Part shown: one piece after another, positions 1 to 11,052 of the stretch | Layout: every line of letters begins with the position of its first letter | Position numbering within the stretch: position 1 is the stretch's first letter | DNA from: Loripinus fragilis | Lineage: Eukaryota > Mollusca > Bivalvia > Lucinida > Lucinidae | NCBI GenBank assembly: GCA_964019695.1 | Contig: OZ026525.1 | Coordinates: forward strand, 60,358,253-60,422,252 | Reading direction: 5' to 3' | Length of the DNA: 64,000 nt | Notes under the pieces: model-generated | Database searches by the model: none | Told to the model about the DNA's origin: nothing | What the model saw: only the letters and a program-made list of their open reading frames with translations | Position numbers and translations under genes: made by a program

Positions 1-204
1 CTAAATATTGATAATCCTTATTTCAAACAAATGGAAAGTCAGATATATCCCACAGAACTTCAGTTAAGACTTGGAAGTGTCCATAACAAATGGCATAGAT
101 TCATTTAAAATTTATAACGGTATGATTTTAATTTTGAACAAGCAAACTCGGAGGATTTATGTCCCCCGCCACTTCATGTTTGTCTTTGAATAAATGAGCT
201 ATCA

Positions 205-1600
205 TGAAACAACTTAATACACAAGATACCTAGGTTCTATTCACGTTGGCTGCAAAAATGACCAAATTAATTTTGTGAAAAAAATGACAAAAAATAATCT
301 GAGGGTTATATCAAAACAATATGCAAATCTTCAGCCCATGATCTAAATACCTGTAAAGTTTCAAAAGAATCAGCATAAAACTGTAAGAGGAGATGCATAC
401 ACATTATACCAAGTAACTATTCATTTTGGCTACAAAAATGACTAAGTTCATTTTGTAAAAAAAAAAGTAACAAAAAAAAATAATATGAGGAGTATGCCCG
501 AACAATATGCACATCTTCAACCCATGACCTAAACACCTGTAAAGTCTCAAAGGAATCGGCATAAAACTGTAAGAAAAACTATCTTAGGATTATGCCCCAA
601 AAAAACATGCACATCTTCAGACCTTGATCTAAACACCTGTAAAGTTTCAAAGCGATCAGCATAAAACTGTAGGAGGAGATGCATACACAAGATACCCAGT
701 ATATATGCATTTTGGCCACAAAAATGACTAAGTTCATTTTGTGAAAAAAAAATAACAAAAATAATCTGAAGATTATGCCCAAACAATAAACTCATCTTCA
801 GACCATGACCTTAACATCTGTTAAATTTCAAAGCAATCAGCATAAAACTGTAAGAGGAGATGCATACACAAAATACCTAGTATCTATTCATTTTAGCCGC
901 AAAAGTGGCTAAATTCATTTTGTGAAATAAGTTACACCAAATAATCTGAAGATTATGTCCAAACAATATGCATATTTTCAGACCATGACCTAAACACCTG
1001 TAAAGTTTCAAAGCAATCGGTGTTAAACTGTAAGAGGAGATGCATACACAAGATGCCTAGTATCTATTCATTTTGACCGCAAAATGACTATAGTCTATTT
1101 TGTTAAAAAAAGTGACAAAAATAATCTGAGGATTATGTCCAAACAATTTGCACATTTTCTGACCATGACCTAAAACCTGTAAAGTTTCAAAGCAATCGGA
1201 GTAAAACTGTAGGAGGAGATGCATACACAAGATGCCTAGTATCTATTTATTTTGGCCACAAAAATGACTAAGCTCATTTCATTAAAAAAGTGACAAAAAT
1301 TAATCTGAAGATTATGTCCAAACAATTTGCACATTTTCTTACCATGACCTAAACACATGTAAAGTTTCAAAGCAATCGGAGTAAATTGTAGGAGGAAATG
1401 CTTACAAAAGATGCCTATTATCTATTTATTTTGGCCACAAAAATGACTATATTCATTTTGTTAAAAAAAAGTGACAAAAAATAATCTGAGGATTATGTCC
1501 AAACAATTTGCACATTTTCTGACCATGACCTAAACACCTGTAAAGTTTCAAAGCAATCAGAGTAAAACTATAGGAGGAGTTCCATACACAAGATACCTAC
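205..1600. repeat. Tandem array of ~180-bp monomers
   Basis: A recurring segment reads roughly 'accatgacctaaacacctg' followed by 'taaagtttcaaagc', then a 'gatgcatacacaaga' box, a 'ttttggccacaaaaatgac' box and a 'gattatgtccaaacaat' box. The 'ctgtaaag' anchor falls near 351, 537, 637, 818, 998, 1177, 1357 and 1538, so the spacing is 179-186 bp except for one truncated 100-bp monomer at 537-637. Monomers differ by substitutions and A-run indels. The left edge fades into diverged sequence before about 205, and the array stops sharply at about 1600. Open frames here run across monomer borders and are not genes. Confidence 0.9.
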
Positions 1601-2466
1601 TTCTCTAGGGGGACGGAAGGAATGAATGCTGAATACTATGTCCAAAAAGTTAAGTATCCATTTCTTGATAAAGATGATTCTCGCTCCCTTTCTATAGTGT
1701 GCATATTTCTCAGTTTAATTGTTTTGCGAGAGCAAATTCTAATGTTAGTACCTTCAACAACAGAAACCTATTGTTGACTGGGTAAGTAAATCTATAGCCT
1801 CTAAGCTTTCATTCCAATTGTATAGATTGTTATTGTATGTATATATGTTTTGCACGTCACTTTGAATTAGAGAAATAAAATATGTTTAAATCAATTGTTG
1901 ACTGCTAGGTTACTAAAACAAAGTTATCGATATTATAAACTTCGTGAAACATTTCTAAATTTTACCACTGACACTCAGATTTAATTTTTAAATAAAATGT
2001 TGGTTTATAAACTCTTCTGCAACGGGGCATATTAGAGCCAGTATTTTATGGTGATTTAGTTTTAAATACAAACGAATTGTTGGAAAGCCTAATTATAGTG
2101 TCTAATTAAAAATAATCAAACGTTATAAAAGTTGGATATAACCAGGATATCATGCGACAGTCTGCATGTCTGGTTATAAACCCAATCACTATGCAAATAG
2201 ATAAGGTGTCCTCTTTAATTGCACGACGATGGGCTAGGCCTCAGACTCAATGATGGCCCTGACAAAAAGCTTTAATCGATTGGTTGGTGCCTGGTGCCTT
2301 TTTCTGGCTTGGGCCACCGTGGCTCAACTTGAGGTTTTCTTTAGCTCGGACTATCTGTGATTCATGAGCCATTTTCTTTGTTTCATCATAGTGTGTTAAT
2401 TCGATAAGATTGTTTCTCTGTGATGATAAGTTGCAATAGTTTGGAAGCCTCCGTGCGATCTAAACA
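1601..2466. other. Unannotated A+T-rich stretch
   Basis: No convincing ORF, terminal inverted repeats or tandem structure was seen. It separates the 180-bp array from the first R1 copy. Confidence 0.5.
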
Positions 2467-2875
2467 TTTTTGTATTTTAACAACAACAGAATATAGGGCG
2501 AAGATTTGGTACCAGTAAAATGCATTTATTAATAAGCAACCCCCCCCCCCCCCCCCCCAACGTCCGTGGCTTAGACTGCTGTCCGTTCTTAAGCGGTGGC
2601 TCTGTTGTTGTTTACTCAGTGTTTATTGTAACTCACATTGTTTTATGGGGGTTGTGTTTGTCCTTGCTGTGTTATGCAGTGCTTAGTGTCCTTATAATTT
2701 TATAGATTGCAATCATCTTGCGGAGTAAGAGAGAGCTCGTTGCTTTGCTTTGGTTGTCTTCTTAGTGTCTTTTGACTGTGGGTGTTCTGCGGCTCTTCCT
2801 GGCGGTGCCGTGGGTTGGTCTGTAGTTTGTGATTGTGGTATTCTCTGGTCATATTCACTTACTTTCTGCTTTATT
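2467..2875 (-). mobile_element. Dispersed element R1, near full-length copy
   Basis: In reverse complement this matches the 362-bp R1 insertion at 11669-12030 over nearly its whole length. It begins near 'agtaagtgaatatgacc', passes a 'ggcaccgc' box and a 'gatgattgcaat' box, and ends with a 'ccaaatcttcgccc' box next to a 'gttgtt' tract. A 19-base poly-C run (2540-2558) sits at the place where the U0 copy has a shorter run. There are no terminal inverted repeats and no coding potential. Its class (SINE-like or another non-autonomous element) is not recognised. Confidence 0.65.
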
Positions 2876-2881
2876 ATCATA

Positions 2882-3796
2882 TACTCCTCAAAATAATTGA
2901 AGGACCAATGCTATCAATTATAACATTGATGCATTTTGTGTAGAACGTATTTTGAGAACCAATTTTACGATCTAGCCTAAATTTTTCGGACACCTTTGAC
3001 GCCCAAATTGCCAAGTGAAACGGCAAAAGAAAATGGTAGAAAATGTTAATAACAAGGATTTTTTGTCATTTTAAAACTTGACCTAAATGCATTGGAATGT
3101 CATTTTTTGTGTGTGATCCATGGACCACAGAACTGCATGAAATGAATGAAAAATGCTTTTAGATGCTGAAAACTCTGTTTTCACATGATTGTATGGTGTT
3201 TTAATCCTGTTGATACCATCCACCTCTTCCTGTGAGAGAAAAGTGTCCCTTTTGGCTGCGGCATAATGGCCAGACTATGTGTTCAGACAACTGGTTTTGG
3301 CGTTTGTCTGTGACAATCTTTAAACAATTCGTCGTGACATCTTTCTAACACTCAAAAGCATAGAATGACGATTGAAAATCTGATTCTTGATGGCCAAGTA
3401 CACCCATTGTTTTCAGAAAACAAAACAATGTCAAAACTCCATTGTCAGAGATGAAAATGCTTGCTTTCCAGTATACTGAAACTGTTTGAAGAATATTTTT
3501 GCATGCAAGCTGAACTGTTTAAAACAAAGTTTAATTTGATTTCACTTTCATGCTACTCGAATTACCACAGAAGAATTCCTTTACCCCACCCACTGCCTTT
3601 TGAAAGTGTGTTTTTGAGGGTATGTTCATTTGAGACACAGTTATGGCAGAATTAGGCATGGAAATCAGTAATAATGATTCTTGACTTATAGACACAAAGA
3701 ATAGAAAGCTTTGGGCCAAGTTTTACAGAATTTAAATGTTTGAGCTAATTATACACGCATTCCAAAATCTTGGTCCTTTAATTATTTTGAGGAGTA
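2882..3796. mobile_element. Tc1/mariner-like non-autonomous element
   Basis: The ends form terminal inverted repeats of about 27 bp with one mismatch. The left end reads TACTCCTCAAAATAATTG then AAGGACCAA, and the right end is its complement. The dinucleotide TA flanks both sides (2880-2881 and 3797-3798), as expected for IS630-Tc1-mariner target duplications. At 915 bp it is shorter than an intact element, and no transposase frame with D,D,D/E spacing is visible, so it is probably a deleted or MITE-type derivative. Confidence 0.7.
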
Positions 3797-3807
3797 TATT
3801 TGAAATA

Positions 3808-4019
3808 TAACCCTTAAAGTGCCACCTATAATTTGCAGCAGACGACACTTTAAAATGTCGATTCTTTTTCAAAAATAATAAATAAGGCATGATATTTCAT
3901 GTGATCGTCTGCTGGCAGACGATTCTCATGAAATAGAATACCTTATTTTTTATGAAATTAGAAAATATTTCGAAAAAATTTGTCGTCTGCTGCAGTTGTG
4001 ATTGGCGCTTTAAGGGTTA
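3808..4019. mobile_element. Foldback MITE, 212 bp
   Basis: The outer arms match as inverted repeats: TAACCCTTAAAG followed by a GCAGCAGACGAC box on the left, and the complement ending in CTTTAAGGGTTA on the right. The centre (about 3886-3950) is a second palindrome around 'cgtctgctggcagacg' flanked by 'aataaggcat' and 'ataccttatt'. The whole element could fold into one long hairpin. It lies 11 bp from the end of the Tc1-like element. No clear target duplication was identified. Confidence 0.75.
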
Positions 4020-4392
4020 ACAAAAACGTTTTAGAAATTTCAGACTGAATAATTTCAAAACATGGTTTTGGTTTTAAATCATGTAACAGATTTCAGGTGA
4101 CATCACACGCCAGGGTTCAAAATCCGAAACAACCTTTAGTCCTGATCACGTGCCGCTGCGTGCCATAAACTGGCATGGTGTCGTCAAGCATATTGCTCTA
4201 GGAGTCATTGTCATAATTGCCCATACCTGTGGAAAAAGAGAGATGTAAAAATGATTGACAATGCGATTTAAGATAAGATGAACAATGACTTGCAATATAA
4301 TAACAACCTGTAGTCCAATGCAATCAACAAAATGCTCTGAGTCTCAACATTAGACATTACAGGGCGCTTACAGAATGAGCATACGCCATTTT

Positions 4393-4620
4393 ATAGACCC
4401 ATATAAGCCTAGCGTCCTTTTTGTGGGACATAGGTAATCAGTGCAGACCCAGATCAGACACCGCATGATGCGGTGTCTGATCAGGATCTTCACTGTTTGC
4501 TTACAATATATTCTATTAAATTTTAGTAAAAGTTAAACATACCACCCAACACCCCAAAAATTTAAATGGGCTCGTCCTACTAATAAGGGTAGGCAAGTCC
4601 ATTTGGCTTTAAATGGGTTA
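4393..4620. mobile_element. Degenerate MITE with 31-bp central palindrome
   Basis: The ends are imperfect inverted repeats, with 'gacccatataagcc' on the left and the complement of 'ggctttaaatgggtta' on the right. Near the middle (4452-4482) a perfect palindrome has 15-bp arms, GATCAGACACCGCAT and its complement, around a single G. It sits between 'gcagaccca' and 'cactgtttgc'. The same plan, a GATC-rich hairpin next to 'ctgtttg', recurs in the long tandem units (for example 17017-17080), so the two probably belong to related families. Confidence 0.6.
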
Positions 4621-4865
4621 AAGTATCGTGATAGTATAGGAAATAGGTGTCTCAAGTTTCTCAAAGAACTTATCCATGAACTTATCCATGGAGATGTTTC
4701 TTATGCAAACTGAATGCACATTTACCATGGCAATTAATCTGGAAGTTAGATCTGCACCCAAACCTGTATGCAGGGGTGCAACATGTTGTGTTGTGGTCAC
4801 TCCTTTTTAAATTTTGTCAAATAGATTTGCATAAATCCTTGTGCGCAATGTGGAGTCTGTATTTG

Positions 4866-5070
4866 TGTTCAACGTCTTTTTAATTTTACAATCGTCTTGA
4901 TGGGGATGAGAGAGAGAGAGAGAGAGAGAGAGCTGGTTGCTTTACATTCGTTGTCGTTCTGATGTTTTGTGACTGTTAGTACGTGTTCTGCAACTCTTCC
5001 TCGCTGTGCCGTGGGTTTGTCTGCTGTGTGTGATTTTGGTATTTCCTGATCATACTCACTTACTTTTTGG
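4866..5070 (-). mobile_element. R1 fragment, minus orientation
   Basis: Reverse-complement match to the first half of R1, from 'aaaaagtaagtgagtatg' to the 'catcaagacgatt' box. A (GA)n microsatellite (4908-4932) lies within it where other copies read 'gagagagc'. It ends 7 bp before the palindrome at 5077-5145. A second R1 fragment lies in the opposite orientation at 5911-6120. Confidence 0.6.
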
Positions 5071-5076
5071 AATCTT

Positions 5077-5145
5077 GTCTGAAATATGAATGAAGTCAGG
5101 AAAACTGCAAATTGCAGTTTTCCTGACATCACTCATATTTTAGAC
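5077..5145. repeat. 69-bp near-perfect palindrome
   Basis: By hand alignment 31 of 34 base pairs match around a single central base at 5111. The core arm is GTCAGGAAAACTGCAA. It could extrude as a cruciform and may be the remnant of a foldback element. No flanking target duplication was recognised. Confidence 0.8.
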
Positions 5146-5512
5146 ATAATTTCCATACGCTGTTAGCAGTTATATATACTAAGTACTATGCCATATATCT
5201 GACGTTACCCTTGCAACTAAATGACGCAAAAACAAAGCAAAACCCGTTGCACCCTCGTTTCAGATCGGATGGCGAAGAACACTTAACAACAATTAAAGAG
5301 TTTCTCGCTGGATTAGAAGAAACGAGTGCCATTGTTAAAAGAAGAAAGTAATTCTACACCAAGAAAATGATCACGAGCGTTGCATTCATTATCTGATCGT
5401 ATCAGCTCAGGTGATTTGATACATTTATTAGGCACAAGATATAGCAACGATGATTCTTTATCAGTTCAACAAATGGATACATTTGACAGGCACCATTAAA
5501 ACAACCTGTCAA

Positions 5513-5789
5513 CGGGCATATCGGACATGCGCGGATCCAGAGGGTGGGACAGAGGGTCCGGTTTTTAGCAATTCTGGTCCAGATCTCCTGAACAATCACG
5601 AAGGTACCGAGCCAGCATTCAATGTTGGGCCATCAAACGCCATTTTAATGGCGTTTCGCTGGCGGGCCGATGATGGCCTATTTATAGTGGTATTTGTATC
5701 CTCCCATCCCCTCATCAACTAAAAAACCGTTGTCAAAGTTGGACCCACTCTGACAAAATTTTCTGGATCCGCGCATGTCGGGTATCCCT
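5513..5789. mobile_element. MITE family M1, copy 1
   Basis: Perfect 18-bp terminal inverted repeats GACATGCGCGGATCCAGA (5524-5541 and 5762-5779) extend imperfectly outwards with a 'gggata' motif. The interior has nested palindromes: 'gggccatca' pairs with 'tgatggcc', and 'aacgccatt' with 'aatggcgtt'. A second copy of the family is at 8838-9145. The ORFs overlapping it on both strands are products of palindromic sequence, not genes. Confidence 0.8.
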
Positions 5790-5910
5790 TTATGTACTGC
5801 TGTTTTCTTCCTTCTGGTTTGATACAATAAACTTGTGATGGTCAATTGTACATATCGAGGAGCCACAGGCTATAATTTCCAAATAAAATTGTACTGCTGT
5901 CTCTGAAAAA

Positions 5911-6120
5911 AAGCAAGTGAGTATGATCAGGAAATAACACAATCACACACTGCAGACCATCCCAAGGCACCGCGAGGAAGAGCCACAGAACACTAACGAT
6001 CACAAGACAACAGGAAAACAATTAAAGTAAAGCAACCAGCTCTCTCTTCACCATCAAGGTGATTGCAATACCCAGAAGGACACAAAGTACTAATTAACAA
6101 AACAAGGGGCCTTCACAGAA
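5911..6120 (+). mobile_element. R1 fragment, plus orientation
   Basis: Shares 'caagtgagtatgatcagg', 'ggcaccgcgaggaagagcc' and the 'gattgcaatac' box with the R1 copies at 2467-2875 and 11669-12030. It lacks the distal half with the 'ccaaatcttcgccc' box. Confidence 0.6.
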
Positions 6121-6178
6121 CCCCCACACACTCTGCCAACTAGTGGTGTCAAGTGAGTTTGTGTTAGTTGACATACTG

Positions 6179-6389
6179 TAAATTCGGAAATTTTCGCAAG
6201 AATTTTATTTTCGCGAATAGCGTTTAAAGACATATTTCTGGTGTTAAAAATTCGCGACTGAGGCCAGATTTACCTATATCAGTAAACGACAGAGTAGTTT
6301 CGCCATTTAGCGAGGGTTTATTTTCACGAAACTTCGCATACGAAGTTTCGCAAAAATAAAATCCTTGCGAAAATTTCTGAATTAAAACA
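6179..6389. mobile_element. Foldback MITE, 211 bp
   Basis: The left end 'aattcggaaattttcgcaag' pairs with the right end, whose complement reads 'aattcagaaattttcgcaag'. A shared 'attttattttt' box sits inside each arm. The hexamer 'atactg' flanks both sides (6173-6178 and 6390-6395) and may be the target duplication. The centre holds a smaller palindrome around 'cttcgcatacgaag'. Confidence 0.7.
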
Positions 6390-6798
6390 ATACTGCGGAT
6401 TGGTACGTTTTTCAACTTAGATAACTCAATTAGAGTATCAGCCTTTTTCGTGCAGAAACATATTAACAAACCCACTGCGAAAATCCCGTGCAACTGCGAT
6501 CCCCCAGCTCTCTCGCGAGACGTTGGTTCAGCAAAGCTAAACACAATTAATAACACGCGATGCTCGTTTTCGCACCCTCTCTTAATTTACTCATTATTAA
6601 TTTCAAGTTAAGACTGCACTTAGCATTCTAGACGACTTCGATTGGTTTAAGGTTAATAAAATGACAACACATTACGATGATTTATTGCTTTTTCCATTTA
6701 GTTCTAAAATTACTGTGGAAAAGACGATCTTCAATCTCAGTAAAACAGATAAAGGCGGGGTAATAAAATCCGCTCACTTGTCTTTAGGTAATAAGATT

Positions 6799-7041
6799 AA
6801 TGAGCCAGTGCACGAGATTTCCAACAATTTGACATTTTGACAAGTGTAGACTCGGACGGACCTCTGCAGCCTCCTGTTATGCTTAGAAACTCCAAATGAC
6901 GCTCGGTCAGTAGCTTAACAATCATAGAATACTCAAGCGACAAGCAAAGGCTCTGATCAGACTGCGCGTATGCGCAGGCTGATCTGAGGCTTTGCTGGTC
7001 GCACATACCACATTGTTGGAAATCTCATGCACTGGCTCATT
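6799..7041. mobile_element. MITE family M2 (likely source of the minisatellite)
   Basis: Inverted ends of about 29 bp, AATGAGCCAGTGCA then GAGATTTCCAACAA, match with one internal difference. The core at about 6934-7006 is a hairpin: 'gcgacaagcaaaggct' faces 'ggctttgctggtcgc' around 'actgcgcgtatgcgcaggct'. Hairpin sequence, spacing and end sequence all resemble the 135-150 bp minisatellite monomers in the type-B tandem units. Confidence 0.75.
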
Positions 7042-7085
7042 TCTCTTTTTGTGTTAAACGCTTGCCCGGTCGAATCAGATTTAGT

Positions 7086-7123
7086 CTGTAGCAAGAGCCT
7101 ATATCTGTAGCAAGAGCCTATAT
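7086..7123. repeat. Perfect 19-bp tandem duplication
   Basis: The 19-mer CTGTAGCAAGAGCCTATAT occurs twice back to back with no spacer or mismatch, which suggests a recent replication slip. Confidence 0.9.
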
Positions 7124-8009
7124 CGGCTTATTGTCTGTAGTATTTCATGGGCGTGGCTACCATCTACACAAAAACGCATTTGCGTACACATTTGAACCGA
7201 AAATATGAGATTAATGTATCCTAGTTCCAAAGGTGTGTTGATGCTACGCGTACACATTATTAACTGTTTGTGGAAAAAACAATTCTAATGTGCCTAATTC
7301 CAATTTTGGTAGGGATTAAGATGGCATCAACTGCTCTAAGACCCCTTTAAGAGTTTAGCACTCATTAACGAAGTGACTGAAGAGGTCCTGATTCATATAA
7401 GATTTAATAGTGTCCTTAATGTGCTTCATGGCAAATTGCGGCGTCTCATCTAGGTCTACGCTATTTTAAACGCTCCCTTTTGGATGTTTTTTTTTTTTTG
7501 CATATATGCATTTTTACCACGTTCCCACAATTGCGTACAACGATTTTCAGGCTAGCTACGCCCTTGAGTATAAGTTAGAATGGAACACATTCTGAGCATA
7601 AAAGCGACAGACACTATGATCATGTAAAATTATGAACTCATCCTATAAAAGCACAAATAGAAAAATGAGATATTTGTCCAGCGAACATCGGACCCATAGC
7701 AGACCAGTCTGAGCATTAACTCAGTCAGACTAAAGTTATAGTTGTGCATTAAATGACCAGCTTATGGACATTATCCCTGAGGGAGCATTTTTCAAATGTC
7801 GATTCTTTGAGTTTGCGCCTGCGCAGACAATGGCTTATGGATCTTGCTGTCTTCATGGATATGGGTGAAGACTATGATCAGATTGGGCGAATGCCCATAC
7901 TTTTTGTTTTGTTTATATTGATGCTTTACGTTCCAGTCAACAAATGTTAAGTCATGACGGGGCGTTGTCCTTTCTTCTTCAGTTGAACCAGTACTAAGTA
8001 GACTTGCTC
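7124..8009. other. Unannotated stretch
   Basis: No convincing gene. A T-rich run lies at 7490-7499. An open frame of 65 codons at 7753-7950 has no recognisable motif and is treated as chance. Confidence 0.5.
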
Positions 8010-8098
8010 AAGGCCACAACAAAGCGTCTCCAGTGAGTCTTGAACTAGCCAGCCTTCGTTCGATTCCAAGTCTAACCAACTGAGCCACTGCGTTGTGC
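8010..8098 (-). pseudogene. tRNA-derived sequence, degraded
   Basis: On the minus strand a strong A-box-like match TGGCTCAGTTGG occurs near 8084, followed about 40 nt later by a weak B-box-like 'agttcaagactc'. No cloverleaf can be drawn. It resembles the tRNA-like heads of mollusc SINEs. A longer SINE body was not traced. Confidence 0.4.
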
Positions 8099-8268
8099 GT
8101 ACTGATCATTTTTGTTGGTTCACTATTCAACAGGTATGTTTTTTAAACGTGTTCGAGTTACTAATATATACCAAAATGTTTGTGCAGTTTATGATTTAGA
8201 CCAAACTATTGCACGACCCTTGGGTCTGCACTATAATCACTATGTGAGTCCGACCGTCCGTCCATTAC

Positions 8269-8520
8269 CAGTTAGTGAAAATATTCATAACTCTTGAACC
8301 ACATGGTATATTTTTATTTCATTTTGCATACATATGCATGTCAACATTTCCTAACAAGTTGGCATGCGGAACCACCTTTTTGATAGACATGGGTTTGCTT
8401 AGCAGTTGTCTAGCCTGTCGGTGTCAGTTAGTGAAAATCCTCGTAACTCTTGAACCGCATGGGATACTTGGATCGAATTTTGCATACTAATTTATTTCAA
8501 TATTGCCCAGCCACTGATAT
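8269..8520 (+). repeat. Two direct-repeat modules, period 156 bp
   Basis: The modules start at 8269 and 8425 with 'cagttagtgaaaat' and share 'taactcttgaacc', 'catggg/tata' and 'ttttgcata'. Similarity lasts about 65 bp in each and is lost in between. It is preceded by a 'ccgtccgtcc' tract at 8252-8262. This is probably the remnant of a dispersed tandem family. Confidence 0.6.
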
Positions 8521-8837
8521 GCAAAACGATGGCGAGGGTTTGTCAAACGGCTTTGTTTAATCACTCAGTTCGGCTATCCGAACGTTGTTTTTAGTTTAAA
8601 TACCAAGAGTTTCATTCTAATTAGCAAACATTCAACGTGGATCGTGCATATTACTGTAAGTTGATTCTAGGTAGGTATCTTTCATACGCTGTCTGGCATC
8701 ACCAAATTACTATGTGGTTGCTAGCCAAGTGCCCTTTACCAAAGCTGGCAAAATGAGAAGATACTTTTTAAATTAAGTAAATTTGATAGTTCAATTTAGA
8801 TGTTACAATTGGAAGAAAATTGCATACTACGAAACTA

Positions 8838-9145
8838 TATATACCATTCGCGGATCCAGAGGCTAATGCACTACCCCCAACCCCACCCCAAAATGAAAAT
8901 TCACGAGGCTATAGGTTTCTTAGCAATACTTGTTCGGATTCTCTGAAAAATTACAAAGCTACCAAGCTGGCATTGAATGTTCGGCCATCATTGGCCCGCC
9001 AACGAAACGCTGGCGGGCTGATGATGGCCCTCTTATAGTAATATTTGGATCCTCTATCCTCATCAACAAAAATAACAAAAAAAACATCAGAATTGGACCC
9101 CTTCTGACAAAACTTTCTGGATACGCGCATGTTACATATCCCTTT
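8838..9145. mobile_element. MITE family M1, copy 2
   Basis: The left end 'attcgcggatccaga' and the right end 'tctggatacgcgcatgt' are mutated versions of the M1 terminal repeats. The central hairpin is better preserved than in copy 1: 'ggcccgccaacg' pairs with 'cgctggcgggc' inside 'ggccatcat'/'atgatggcc' arms. Overlapping ORFs on both strands are palindrome shadows. Confidence 0.75.
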
Positions 9146-11052
9146 AAAAGCATTATGGGTTCCTTTTTGTGGACAGATGCTCTCAGCCGTTCTCAAGTTT
9201 AACAATACAGATTTCGAGTCCATCCCTTAATGAGGATTTTAACATCTTTCTTCCGCGTGAAAAAGTAGTTCTTCTGAAAAGTTGTTCTTTCTTTTTCTTG
9301 TTTTGTTTTGTTTTACATTTTGGAAAATACAGTAATTTGAGTATTGTAGCAATAGTTTATTGCTCCAATATTATATACAATTGCCAATTCAAATGAAAAT
9401 ATATCAAAAACAATTACGTTGCACAGTAATATGATAATAATACATCAATGGATAGGCATATCGTAAAGGACGTGGTGGACTCTCTATGACAATAACCTAA
9501 ACAATAACAAACAAGTTGTCGACCTTTTTTACGTGGATATTAATATAATTATTATAAATATAAATGTAATTATTATAAAATTCATGTGAATAAAGAAAGC
9601 TGTTTCAGCAGACAGTAATAAGTCGCTTATTAGTGATTAATTTCCAAGCCTTTAAGTCAACTTTAAACTGATTTATTTCTACGTTTCACTTTATGTAAAA
9701 CAGGTCAATGAGGCAGCCTACCTATCTAGGTCAATTTAGGTCAATTTGAAAATGACAACACGTGATTCTAAGGTATATGTACAAATATTGGCTTTTCTAC
9801 GGCGTTACTTATTAATGCATAAGTAACTAATATTAGTTCATTTATGAAACAGTGGTTACTTAGCCTATAATTGTAATTGGTTTTGAAATGGACTATTCCG
9901 AAGAGGGGTGTGATCAAAGTTATTGTTCAAAGAATAATGTTTTGATTAAATTTTTTCTTTTTTCCAAGGGTAAAGTAAAAACAAACGTAGACTTCTCTTA
10001 TTAAAAGAGTATTTAAAATCGGGTGTCTTTTCAGTGTAAAGGCGGATGTTCAACCCCTGTTATACCCACGGACTGTACCTATTTTTCACACTCGCCAGCA
10101 GGTCTAATGGTCAAACTTAGAATAACTTGTAATTAATATTCCTACCAAGAAAATATTTCCAATTATGTGTTATCAGCGGTTTTCTTGGGCGAACTTATTG
10201 ATAATTCATTACTATAGATACGAAATTCTTAAATAAGTATATTAAATAAGTATTTAAAGGACTATTCTGTAAATCATTGTGACGTCATTCATTCTATATT
10301 TAGCAGTGTGCGATAAAACAGTGTCACGATAAAAACGATAGAAACAAACTTTTCATTTTATTAGAAAATAGGAGCAAGAAAAAAAGTTAAACAAACAAAC
10401 AGAACGTACAACGGGCATACAAGCAGAAAATATGAATAAGCAAATAAAAAGACCTAAGAAATATTAAAGGCAAAACGCGGAAAATAGGTCATTCGATTGG
10501 TTTGACCTGAGGTTTGTTTCAATGTTGTGTCAAACGCGGAAGCAATCATCATCTTTCTTTATTTTGCTACTGGCACGCTAGTAAATTTTTCCTATCACCC
10601 GCAAACTCATGGCTGGGGTTGGGCTTCTTTCCATCAAAAGGAGGAAAATGCATGGGATATTATTCTTTCGACTTGAGAAGTCATAGTTTTTCTTGTTCTT
10701 TTTTAAAATACTGTATATCAAGGGACGTAATGCAGTCTAATTTTTCCTTTCTCGCGGACAAGTATTGGTTTTCATAAAAGACTGACGATAACAAGTATTC
10801 ACAAAAGCTTGCTTCCCCATCACCGTCTGATTGAATGGTTTATTAGCGACACGTCAAGTATTTAATGACTCATTTCAAAGCCGCTTTAATGTATATCTCA
10901 TTGCGAAAAAAAAACTTCATTATTATCCTTCATCTGTTATTACTCATAAGAACCTTTCAACAACGCCGTTTATAACATGTAACACATGTTATAGTTATTC
11001 TTGTTATAATTTATTTGAAATGAGTTTCTTATTCATTTGTTTTAAAGTGATA
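9146..11052. other. Unannotated A+T-rich stretch left of the long array
   Basis: No repeated module shared with the rest of the window was noticed. The longest frames (10514-10777, 87 codons; 10831-11106, 91 codons) have no motif, no neighbouring exon signals that stand out, and compositions typical of chance. Homology to the tandem units begins near 11030. Confidence 0.5.

Noticed and set aside
5270..5349. Possible terminal exon: a pyrimidine-rich 'ctcgtttcag' acceptor followed by about 26 sense codons and a TAA
   Set aside because: The peptide looks protein-like, but no other exon, poly-A signal context or start could be linked to it. One such stretch is expected by chance in 64 kb. A blastx hit would reopen the case.
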